Of a stretch of 64,000 bases of DNA, positions 1-10,838 are shown one piece after another; the first letter of the stretch is position 1; every line of letters starts with the position of its first letter. This stretch comes from Gyromitra esculenta (lineage: Eukaryota > Ascomycota > Pezizomycetes > Pezizales > Discinaceae). The notes beneath the pieces are model-generated. The model was not told the DNA's origin. It did no database searches and saw nothing but the letters and a program-made list of their open reading frames with translations. The stretch lies in NCBI GenBank assembly GCA_038503075.1, contig JBCAML010000011.1, forward strand, positions 372,001 to 436,000, in the 5' to 3' direction. The translations under genes were made by a program, and so were the position numbers.

Positions 1-3000
1 GTTCAGCGAGCTAGAATACGTGAGCAAGAACACCTGCCGGGTGTCCACGGGCTGAGGTTAGATATTTGAGACCAAACCAGCAATATATTCTTGAGATACG
101 TCATAGTATTAGAAAATTCGTAGAATTCGACAAAGGCGCAGAACCCTAATTGTGTTCTGCAGTTACTTCTATGAGCGCAAGGTATCGTGACGATTACCTA
201 CATGCAGCTTGAACTTTATACTGCACACGTAGTTATGTACGGCAGCAGAGCATCAATCGGTGAAAACACTCACGATTGAACCTTGGCCCACAGAAAAACA
301 CAAATCCGAGCTAAGACCGTCAAGCAATATCTAATTCTCTCCGCTTACTAGAACGCAGGCTGCTCGGAGTAGCTCAGAGGCTTACCTCCTGGTCATCGGG
401 AGAAATTACCGAACCTTATATTTTCAACCGTTCAAACACTAGACAGCTTCAAAACCGAGCTTCAATACACAAAGAAAAAGAGTCTCAATCCTGCGAGACA
501 AAACCGTATTTTAGTGGCCAGGCAGAGCTTACTGCAGCAACTCACCAGGACGTCGGAAGATCCACCCGGCCATATCCAATATAAAACCACCATCCACGAA
601 GAACGGAACCGTAATTCCCCTAGTACTCCACATTCCAAATAGAAAATTCGGATGACGATTCAAAAAAATTCCATAGCTGCATAGCCGCGAGGGCCGGGTT
701 TAAAAAACAAAAAACAAAACTTAAAATCGCTGATTTCAAATGCAAAGCCCACGGGACGTTAGTGGCAAAGACTCGGCACCTATCACTAGAGCACAGGGAG
801 GGCAATCCTCGGTTTAAAAGGTCCGATTTATAACCCTAACCTCAGGACCAGTTCTTTCTTCAATTGTGGCAAAAACGGTAACAGAGGGTCGGTGGCAAGA
901 AGGCGAAACCCTCAACAAAATCGTTACCATGGATAGGGAGGGGGTCAACACTTTGATTCACCACCTGTCACTTGTGCTAGGACGATGATCGATCGAGAAC
1001 CGTCGAGGGTGATTGGAGAAAACTTTTTGCCACTTTGGAGATTAAATATTAATCAGGCGAGGAGGCTTGGAGATTATTCCAGACTGAAGTGACCGACTAA
1101 CAGCAATGCCTTGCAGGGGGTAAAAGGTCAGCTGCTTCACGTCATGTCACTCGATGCAGGACGACAATTAGAATCCCCACCGAAGACCGCTGTACTGTCG
1201 AGGCCTATAGCCAACTTAGTGATTTTGCAAGACAGCTTACAGCCACTCGAATTGGAACTATATCGCTCAATTTCCGTCCGAGAGTACTATGGAAATCGAC
1301 CGATCTAAGGAACCGCCCAGATTGATATTCGAGTGATAGTCCACTTTCCTAATCGCCTCAAGCGTAGCAATGGTTTTGACAAAGCACGCTTAGACATCCC
1401 CGGTAGCGATATCTCGTCCATCTTTTTTCAGGCTCAAAGCCATCCCCGTGCAAGTTTTTTTTTCTCGGTGAGTTTTAGTCCCATCGGTGGTAAAGTACGG
1501 TTTGGGAAAGAACAGATCGATCAGTGATGTTTCGTTCTGTTCCGTTACACAAGCACGGCCGGACTATTTCGTGTGAATATTCCTGTTCTTTTAAACCTGG
1601 CTAGCAAAGCGTCGTGATGCAGAAATGAGTGTTTTTCCTACGTCGGACGGGCTGTCGTTCCATTCTACTCATGAGGAGTCACTCGATCTCGTGCGTTACG
1701 CACTGCCAATACTACACCTAGGGACAGCCCCGACTGTGGAGTGTCGTGAGCAGATTCTGTTCTAAGAACAAATTCCACATGTCCTGAGTACGTGTAAGTA
1801 CAGTACAGACGCGTTATCAGCTGCCCTGTGGAAAACACGGGTGCATGGACATTGAACGCATCAGATTTGATTGGAGACGGGTTGCAGTTTCGCGTCCATG
1901 CTTGGCACACATGCAGCAACAACAATGGACACAGCAACGCCGTTGCTATCGGAACGTGACCCAATTGCCAGCAGATACCTCCCTAGTGAAAAAAAACAAG
2001 GAAAAAGCAATATCCGCATACTCGTCTTGCGCTTTGCTTTGCTTGCTTTGCTTTGCTTCATCTTGCAAAGGCAGAGCAGAACAAAAGCACCATTGAACTT
2101 TGCCTATCAAAGTTAGCACCAGATATGCTGGTATATACCCCGCGCTGCAGAACCCCAATCCTCCTCGGAAAAAAAAAGGCGGGGTAGCAAAAACACAATT
2201 TAAATAAAAAATCCGGAAACCTGAACCTGAACCCGAACCCCAGCGCAACCGCGCACGGCCACATCACCGCTCCCCATCGCCGCCCAACAGGTACGTTGAA
2301 AACCCGATTGACCTACAAATCAATCAGAAATCCAGCTCAATTTGATCCGACCCAATCTGATCATATCGAGGTTGAGTTATTTATATGCGCACACAGTAAA
2401 ACAGCAGTACAATGGTAACACGAACCCCCCATCAACATCCATCCACTCCATCCCCCTACTCCAATACCCAACCCATCCTAATGCAAGCCCCTCCTTCTTC
2501 AATAAACCCCCCACCACGCAATGTATGTTCTAGATGTTTATGCGACAACATTTATTTTACGTACTCGCATCTAACATAAATTCCCAACACCTCTAGTTCG
2601 TAGATTTCAACTTAGGGCGTGTGTCGTTGTCTTTCTCTCTCCCCTGCCGAACCACTCCACCGGTCCTCTCCCGTAGCCCCGAAAAAACCCTCCGCATCGG
2701 CGTTAAAGTAGGAAGGCCTGTCAAGAACTCCCCCTTCATGTATGTCCCAGTCTGTTACCATGGACAGCAGTTACCGATAATCACATGTGTGGACGTGCAG
2801 CTTGTGGGGTTGGGATTCTTTTTTTTCTCTCCCTATCTTTCTGGTTCCTGGTCATGGATAAGCACTCGCAATCAACTTCAGCCCTTTCGCTCCTTCCCCC
2901 TTGTTATCACGAAACTAAATGTTACTGCGTCACTGAGCATAAAACAGTATGAATTAAAATAAAATGAAGAATCTCCAATCGTGATCTGGCACATTGCATT

Positions 3001-3843
3001 TTGAAAGAAAGAAAGAAAAAATTTCTTCCCTCTCTCCCCTCTCCCTGTTTTGTCTCCTCCTTCCTCGGATTCTCCTGAATCTTGTGTCCTCTTCCGCACT
3101 TTTTCCGAAACTCAAATATGTATGCATACATCACAACTCCAAAAAAAGAAAGTAAAGAAAGTAATATCACGAGGTTCCTTCTCGAAGTCAAATGGGAAAG
3201 AACACATTCCATGAAGAAAAAAAAAAGACAGTTTCCAGAAACCGACTGCAGAATTCCATTTTCCATTTTCCATTTTCCGTTATCCCTGTTTTGTTTTTTT
3301 CATCCCCCCGGACCCGTTACCCCAGAAGCCACGAACTTAGATCAGCTAAAACTTCAAAAGTTTTGAAAAAAAAGTTGTTAAGAAAAGTGCCAAGAAAAGA
3401 AAAGGAGAAGGAAGAGAGAAAAAGAAAAAACAGATGGCCATGATTCATCATCGATCATTAAAAGGGAAATTAAGAAAAAAACAAAATAAGAGCGCCCCAG
3501 TAGTAATTCCTGTCTATGAGATTTGTAAGGAAACGAGAGAAAAGTAAACAAATTGAAACCAGCAATCTTCCTCACGCAAAATAAGAAATACTGCAAAAAA
3601 CAGGAAGAAATAAACGTAAGTTGCGATGAAACTGCAACAATAAAAAGATAATAATAGAAAACTGCTTCTCTCGCACACAACAAAAAGGTATTAAAACTAC
3701 GACTAGTAAAAAAAAAATCCGCTGGAACGAACAGAACGAAACATTAATGAAACTCGTTAATCCCATCTATTACCCCCAAACTTTCTTTTCTTCTTCTTCC
3801 CCACACGTTGTAGTCAGCTGGTGCCTCTCTACCCCATATTGCA
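1..3843. other. Gene-free left flank
   Basis: No reading frame here has recognisable domain content, good codon use or a consistent exon structure. The longest open frames are about 100 codons and overlap each other on both strands. Visible landmarks are a GCTTT-type simple repeat at about 2031-2058, purine- and pyrimidine-rich tracts between 2990 and 3480, and one GATCGATCGA stretch near 987. The right end is the downstream side of the folliculin-like gene, which is transcribed toward this region, so part of 3300-3843 is probably its 3' untranslated region. Confidence 0.6.
2031..2058. repeat. GCTTT simple-sequence repeat
   Basis: Tandem, slightly irregular copies of a five-base GCTTT/TGCTT unit, in non-coding DNA. 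Confidence 0.7.
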
Positions 3844-5691
3844 TTAATGACTGAGTATCGCGCTGCGGCTTCTTTGAGAGGGCTCTTCGTTTTTGCCTGC
3901 TATAACGGCACGGGTCGAATCCGTAGCTCCCGCAACTGCGACTCTAGGCGTAATGGCTTCGCTGACGTTGAACCCCTCCATTTCGGTCGCCAACCCAGCT
4001 ACCGCCGAAGATGTTTCGGGGACAGCTCCCGCAGAAGGCTCCGCAGAAACCGGGTATTTAACCCCATTCGCATTCGGCGTGCGTGCAGCAGCCCCCATTT
4101 CCTCTGACACCACCGCACTGAGTGCTGCGGCATTAGGCGTAACAGTACCGGGCGTAGAGGCACCAAGGCCGTTTTTCCTCTCGAGCCTTTCGTCTGCCCC
4201 CACAGAACTACTAACACTGCCGGCCCTACTCCTTCCCAGCGCCGGGCTAGCAAATCCACTGCCCAACCCCGCTCCCAAGCCCAACTCGCTTCCCGCCCAA
4301 CACCCAAATTTCCTCACGAGACCTCCTAGCAGTTTGACAAAGCACATATGCACCTCCACGAAAAGCTCTTCTCTCCCAACCAACTCCGCTAACCCCTTCT
4401 GGCTACCAAATCCGCTTTCACCTGGCGGTCTCCTACGTAGGAAACCCTCAGGGCCACGCGAGGCGATGGAAGAAAGGGAATTGCTCAACAAAGGCGAAAC
4501 TTGAGCATCCTCTGCTTGCTTTTTGGCCGCGAGGAATTTGATGCGATGCACCAGAGATCCAAAAGCAACAACCACGTATTTCCAAGAGCTAACAACAATT
4601 TTTTGATCTGGGCATATGCAAACCAATGCATAGGAGCGTCTCCCGCCGCGGGCTTTCGGATCAGGGAGCCTAAACACATACGCAATTGTGTATCCTGCAA
4701 GGGGGTCTCCGAACATTATCGGGCCCGTCTGGGCGGGAATACGCTCACAAGAAAGAGTACGAACGCATGCCTGACGTAGAGTCGAGTAGCGGGAAGGCAC
4801 AGATGGTGCACGAGTAGAGATGTAAGTGAGTTGGTGAGTATGTGTGTTTGACCCACTAGAAGAGCTCCCCTGCGGAGCTCCGTCATCAGAGGCAGGTGCA
4901 GAATTGAAATACGAGTGTGCACCGGGAGACGATGAAAGATGATGGGGGTCATCTGTTGTTGGGCGTTGGCCCCGAAGCTGAGGAAGCTCGCCTTCTACGG
5001 CCTCTTCCTCATCTTCACTTGATGGTGGCGTACATGCAAGCACAGACTCCTTTGTCCGCAAGACTGGCCGAGTAGCAACAGTCGGTGATGCAGCACCGCT
5101 GGGCGAAGGTTTATCCTGCAGACCCTTAGGAAGAGTCATGCTACAGTTCTTACATGTGTCTCCAACAACTGAAGCTGTAGTTGAAGACGATGAGCCTAGC
5201 CCTGACCCCCCCTGATACCCAGGGCCCCCAGCCGGGGCTAGAGCGGCACTAGTCAAGACAGGGCTTCTGGGAGATGGTGGTGGTGTTTCCATAGGGGTAG
5301 AGACATTGGACGATGAGGCTGAAGAAGGAGCCGTCCCATGGCCAAGATGAGATGTGTTTGGCCGTAGACCCGAGCTCTGGGAGCCAAGGGTATTTAGGGC
5401 AGGGTTACTTTTATTGAGATGGATGGAGCTACTGTGGGAAGACTGGGGAGGGGTAGGGCCGAAGGCCTGGTGTGGGACTGGAGGGACAGGTGTGCTTGAG
5501 GAAGCGGATGGGGGGCAGCATGTCGTGCATGTTGGGGGGATCACTTGGGTGCAGAGGATTGAGGTGGGACCGTGGATCTCGCAGAAATGCGCGAGGGACA
5601 CCTTAAGATGGGCGAGCTCATTAGCTACATGCAGGCCATGTGTGGGGGGGCTCGTGAAATGCAGGAGGGATCAGCGTACAATGAAGTTCAT
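3844..5691 (-). CDS. LST7: Folliculin / Lst7 family protein
   Basis: Homologue of folliculin (FLCN) and yeast Lst7. Members of this family act as a GTPase-activating module for Rag/Gtr GTPases in amino-acid signalling to TORC1 at the vacuole or lysosome. The start is MNFIVSLAHFCEIHGPTSIL, the conserved longin-domain start of the family. The first four codons lie in a 12-nt exon (5691-5680), followed by a 78-bp intron (5679-5602) and one long exon (5601-3844), giving 589 aa. Further family blocks are a Cys-x-x-Cys (CKNC) near residue 157, RYSTLRQACVRTLSCE in the middle, and a following segment containing SYALVCICPDQ. Residues 25-150 and the C-terminal 150 residues are low-complexity Ser/Pro/Ala-rich and probably disordered. 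I see no clear DENN domain, as in yeast Lst7. The GTG at 5601 is only the first codon of exon 2, not a start. Confidence 0.9.
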
Positions 5692-8600
5692 GATGGGCTT
5701 GCTGGCTGGCTGGCTAGAAGCTTCTACTTCGAGTTCGGATAAAGCAGGAGGAGGAGGAGGAGGAGGAGGCGCGCGAAAGAGGATGCAGTCGTTGCTGTCG
5801 CGAATGCTGGGTGCTGCTTCGCGCTGTGCTGCTGCCTTCCACAGCTAAGCTTTCTCACAGGACGATGTCGCGTGGCGCGATGGTGATGGGAGGTGGTAAA
5901 CACACCCGGGCAGGAGGTAAGGTAAGGTCAGGCAAGGTAGAACGAGGCACGATAGGCACGCAGGCAGGGGAAGTTGCAGGGCAGGGTCCACGGTCTGTCC
6001 GTTCCTGCCTAATCAGATAAGAATGGGTGGGTGGGCGGCTGTTGGAGCGTGTCTATCTATCTGTCTCTTGCGAGCAATGAATGTTGCCTGGAGTCTCGGC
6101 CGTGACTGTGCCTGCGTGAGTGCGTGCTCAGGCGTTCCCCCGGCGCCTGCTTGCCTGTGTGCCCGTGCCCGTTCCCGTTGGTTCCTGGTTCAGCCAATCG
6201 ATCGAATCCAATCCCTGGATGCAAGCAAATTGAACTGAGCCAAGAAAAGAAAAGAAAGGCAATTCACCCTGTACCCTGCTCGTTCATGCAAGTGTTTCGC
6301 TCAGAAACAATTCGGTTCCGAATACCAGATAAAAAGTCCAATCGATAGGGCTGACTGCACAGACTGCTCTCAGCAAACGGTGGGAGACATGGTGAAGATA
6401 GCAGCAACGGTGGAGACAGCAGGCACGATATACGGTTCAGGAAGGATGGGGTGTGTCAATGGGGGTGTGTGGATGAAGGGGGTGGACGACAAGAAAAAAG
6501 AAAGCCGGAAAAATCGAATTTGCGAAAAAAGCAAAAATAGCATAAGGGAAAAGGAAAAAGCCTCCTCGGGAGAAGAACCGAGAAGCGGGAGTACAACGTT
6601 GGACAGGAGAACTGAGTCTGAGCGCGAATTAGAACTTCCAGAACGGGTCCCCAGCTGGGCGAGTCTGGACTTTGCCAGAGGCTCCGGACTGACCAGCTCA
6701 AATCTGTGTGTTGAAGGCTATGTTGTGCAGGATACGCGGAGCCGGGACGTTGCCAGAGCACGCAAACACCGAGGCGATCGGCAGTCGGGATAGATGCTGG
6801 AGGACTAAACGGTCCATCTGCTATCAGCCATGGCATGGAGGAGCCAGGATAGAGGCTCTGTACCGTAGATATCTCTGTAAGACAGTACCCTGTGGTATCG
6901 TATTTAGATCTCCCGCTCCAATTGAACGCGTCTGCCCAGCAGCTTTCATCGCGCCTTATAAATCCGCGGAGCATATTACTATACCGTGCACATGCGCCTG
7001 TTTAATCCAATTCCTCACCGCCGGTCTTCAATTGTTAAATTAATTGCCCTCAACACCCCCCCAACCCGTATCGGGATCAATTCTAAAGGAGGCCGCCGTT
7101 TACCAAGTACCGGGTGGGCAATCGCGTAGATTACTTTACTTTTTGCTGTACGCCTTCTCCCGGTACACGCCAACGTGTGCTTTGATACATAAATGTAAAA
7201 ATGTAAATAAAAATAGAATTTGATGGGAACACACCCATAAGCACGCACGTTACATGACTGAGTAAACAGCTCTTTATCCCCATCTGGCGAACTCAATGCG
7301 GCAAGTGTGGAGGCAAGGCGCCCCCCCCCCGGCGGTCTCACACACCGCCCAGCTGCCAGCACCGAGTTTCCCTATCAATCATTGTCATTGCTGACTGGAA
7401 ATTCCTGTTTCAACTGCTTTTCCCACCAGAACAAGCGACTCCTCACTCACCCCTCTTTGCTGCCTCCCAAACTTCGTCTTCCCGACTCCCTCCCGTCAAA
7501 GCAGGAATTGAAAGAACGCCGCCGGCCGAGGCGACGCGAAAGAAGACCCGCGAAACGCCCAAGTCTCCCATCTCGATGCCAACGCTGATCGCGCCGGTCT
7601 TAGGGAGGGTCAAGTACGCATCGGAGTTTTCTTTTGGCGTTCCCACCCCCCCAGCGCAGCGACCTAGGTTCTGGGGATCGCAGTTGTTGGTGAGAATCGA
7701 CGTTTTTACAGAAAGCTACACATGCTGACCACACCACCAGCCCTCTTGAACGAATTTAATCTCCAGTCGTTCTGGTGACCTGGACACATAGCCCTGCAAG
7801 AGGAACGTCTGTGGCAAGCCCATCGGTCGGTTGGTTGGTCGGTCGCTTCGGAAGCTAAATCGACGATTTCTCTGTCAAATCTCTGGCTTCAATCTGTGTC
7901 CAACTCTCGCCTTCGGTTGCACAGACCAGCGGACCCTTATTGTCCTTCGCCGCGCTAGCTCGCTTTCTGTGCTCGAGAGGGTAATATACCCCATAGCCAA
8001 CTCTGCTGGCCATGCTGCTGGGAACGATTCGCGGTCGTTATCAGAGATGGATCTCGATCAGAAAAAAAACGCAAACTGATTCTTTTACCCCATTTCAATT
8101 TACGCCCACAGCCCTTTGGGCTGACAACCTACTCTCCTGCGAATCAATCGGCCGCCCGTTCCATAGTTTCGAGGATACGCGAGCAGGGTACAAGGTCCCC
8201 GGTTCGGTTCTCTTCCTTCGACTCACTCTCATCTCGATTCTATTTTTTTATCGGACCGTGGGACCAGCTCTGAACCGACAGGGCTCCGCGGCAAGGGCCG
8301 AGGTAAAAAATAGAAGAGGGTGGAGGACTTGTTTTACTTTATCTATCTGACACCGATGAAAAACAGATCTCGGAGTCTCAGAGGGTAAAAGAAGCCGCTA
8401 GCCCTGTTGGTTGAGCGCTTTTTCTTTTCCTCTTGTGCGGCCATTTTATTTTGGGGGGAGAGGGGAATTACATTCTTCTCGATGCATGATGGGGCGTCGC
8501 AACTCCAAGCTACAGTGAATCCTAAATACTCACCCGCTTTGTTCGGACGAAGAACTGGTTACAGGTACCGGTCGGTAGATATTTACATAACAGCATTTGA

Positions 8601-9148
8601 GCTCTTCGATCTGAAACCATACATTTTGATGGTTTTCGAAACAGCGGTAGAGCCTCACTGTTTGAAATGGGCGGATCTGGAATAGGTCTAAAGGTCCCAG
8701 ACCTCTGGGCTAGACCGGCCGATTGCTTAGTTTTTTTGGCATGTGCTTCGGTTCGTCCGGGCCAACACCGTGAGGTAAGCCCCTTTTGACCTTTTGGCAC
8801 CCCACGCCTGCTGGCCCATCCTTTCCCCCTTTAAGTATGCTTGCGCAACTCAGGGTCCTCGCCTTGCGTGGTTTACCTTTTGGTTTACTTTTTGGCTTTG
8901 GGGTTGGGCTTGAGAGGGTGTGTGGTCCGTGGGAAAGAAGGAAGGAAATACGAAGGAAGCGAGGAAGCGAAATTAAAACGAGCAAGGGCTAGGGTATCCA
9001 ATAATAGATAAAGTGCATGCAAGCCAGGGAGCGTTGGTGCGGTGGTGGTGGGGTTCAGTTTCTGGTGTGGACATAGTGGGGTGAAGGTGGGTGACTGAGG
9101 AAGGACGGGGGGGGATGCCTCGCAGCAGCTGTGCAGCAAGAGCCCTGT

Positions 9149-9173
9149 CGCTGCTGCTGTTGCTGCTGCTGCT
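9149..9173. repeat. CTG/CAG trinucleotide repeat
   Basis: Interrupted run of CTG/TTG trinucleotides in the region upstream of frq. An overlapping frame reads it as a poly-leucine run, but that frame has no other coding support. Confidence 0.7.
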
Positions 9174-9587
9174 CCCGGTTCCCAGATGTCTTAGTGTGGG
9201 ACCGATTTACGCTTATCCTTGGCGCCTTGGCATCGAGCCTCCGGTGGTAATCTGGAGAAGGGGGGGGCAAAGTTGCGGAACATCGAGATCGAAGAATATT
9301 ATGGCAACAGACCCGGGAGAGGTTTGCGAACGAGATGGAAGCAACAGGGCAGATGAACGGAATGGCAGGAGGCAAGCAGCAATGGTGCAGTGGATCAGGG
9401 CACCGTCACGACTCAGATGGGAATAATCCTGAACCAGAGAAAGTGCCATAGCACAACCAGCCACAGAACACACAGGCCGATCAGCACAAGCAGCCCGGAA
9501 ACACCAGTGCACAGCAGCAGGCACAGCGAAGCATTCGTCTGCGAGATCCTCGATTAATTCGCTCCCGACTCGTTGATTCATCGGACT

Positions 9588-9599
9588 CCGATTCGATCC
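9588..9599. promoter_or_regulatory. Candidate White-Collar-type light/clock element upstream of frq
   Basis: The sequence CCGATTCGATCC has two GAT cores five bases apart, about 1.24 kb upstream of the FRQ start. A second pair (GATCCTCGATT) lies about 45 bases further upstream. White-Collar-type GATA factors bind paired GATC/GATTC motifs at frq in Neurospora. Function here is inferred from position and motif only. Confidence 0.3.
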
Positions 9600-10838
9600 A
9601 ACCAGCTACCGTTATTCCGTTATTTATTCCTGCTCTTAATTTTGTCTCCAACGGCCTGGCGCCCCACTGTAACCCCCCCCCCAAGAACAGCATCTACACC
9701 TCTCGTGTACTGTACAGGAGGCGGTCAGCACATAGTCACTGGAAGCAGTCGAGAAAAAAACACAGAATGAGCAGCACCAGAAACAGAACAACAGAACCAC
9801 GACAGAACAACAAAACAATCCGGAAACTCTGCAGAAACATAATCCAGCCCCGAAACGTATCTTCAGCATAAACAGCTCAGCCCATACTTACCTACTGCAA
9901 GAGCCGTTCGTGACCATCAATCCAGACAACAACTATCCATCCACCGTCAGAACAAACCCCCTCCCCCATCAAAAGCATAGATAGACAAGGAGCAGAAATC
10001 AAAAAACCTCACTGGCCACGCTCTTCATCAGCAGAACAGCTCGGAGATATATCGAACACGAACACCGCATAGACACAGACACGACCCTCTACATAAAGTC
10101 CCTTTGCATTTGTTTTCCCGAATTTCCCCCTGTGTTCCCAGTCTTCACCTTCTCTGTCCCTGTTCCCCGTTCCCAGTTTTGAATCCGCCCGCTCCCCACG
10201 CAAAACACCTTGCAGCACAAAACTGCCCCCCAAATCTTTCTTCACACCACAACCCACAATCAATCCCCACCCCCCCCCCCAAACGTTCACACCACCAGCT
10301 TTACCCACGCCCTCTTGCCCACACCCTTACCACTCACACCCCTTCCACTCTTCCGCTTCCCACACATTAATTATCTTTCTTGGCTTTGAGGAATATACTC
10401 GCTCCCCTCTGGTCCAACCTAGATCCTGAGACACACACAAGCCCTACTAGAGATATCTATCAACGGCGTGCTCCTTGCCTACTTCTCCTCTCGATCGCCC
10501 GCCACCACCATCAATCTACAAATCTCAACCATCAAGTCCTGTAAGCATAAACCCGAAAGTTTAGCTGAGGAAAGGAAAGCCCCTCACTCTCGTTTATCGC
10601 CTTCAAACAACCTGTCTGTTATTCTCATTCACAACACGTGAAAATCAAAGCAATAATAAAAACGGCTTCCTCGGGCTTAAATTTGGAGGGACCTTCCTCT
10701 CACCACAAAGCATCAACTCTGGCTCAATACGAAGCCAACGATGAGTATCCGATCAACACCGGTCAGCCGGAACTTAACATAAACCTCGATCACCATAGCA
10801 ATTCAAGATCCTCTCACCAAGGAAGCACGTTACCAATT

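Larger units (their letters stand above)
5692..10838. other. Divergent intergenic region between LST7 and frq
   Basis: About 5.1 kb between the start of the folliculin-like gene on the minus strand and the first FRQ methionine on the plus strand. I find no supportable gene in it. Part of it must be the frq promoter and 5' leader. In Neurospora the frq leader is long, and the C-rich, ATG-poor stretch 9880-10640 could be a similar leader (inference). It contains a CTG/CAG-type repeat at 9149-9173 and several short poly-C and poly-G runs. It also contains scattered GATC/GATTC motifs resembling White-Collar sites, at 8049-8060, 9588-9599 and 10491-10498. Confidence 0.6.

Noticed and set aside
360..420. 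tRNA-like A-box (TAGCTCAGAGGC)
   Set aside because: No B-box (GGTTCGANTCC) follows at the right distance and no cloverleaf can be drawn.
1665..1964. Minus-strand frame with a hydrophobic start resembling a signal peptide
   Set aside because: The apparent start codon is TTG and the rest has no family resemblance. The other strand is equally open.
3847..4504. Plus-strand frames of 86-203 codons over the folliculin-like gene
   Set aside because: They are antisense shadows of a conserved coding exon.
9091..9426. Secreted small protein with poly-leucine signal peptide
   Set aside because: The hydrophobic run is a CTG repeat. The rest of the frame is low-quality, and the region is the upstream part of frq.
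10638..10838. FRQ start at GTG 10638
   Set aside because: Eukaryotic genes start at ATG. The first in-frame ATG is at 10839, and the extension has no similarity to known FRQ N-termini.
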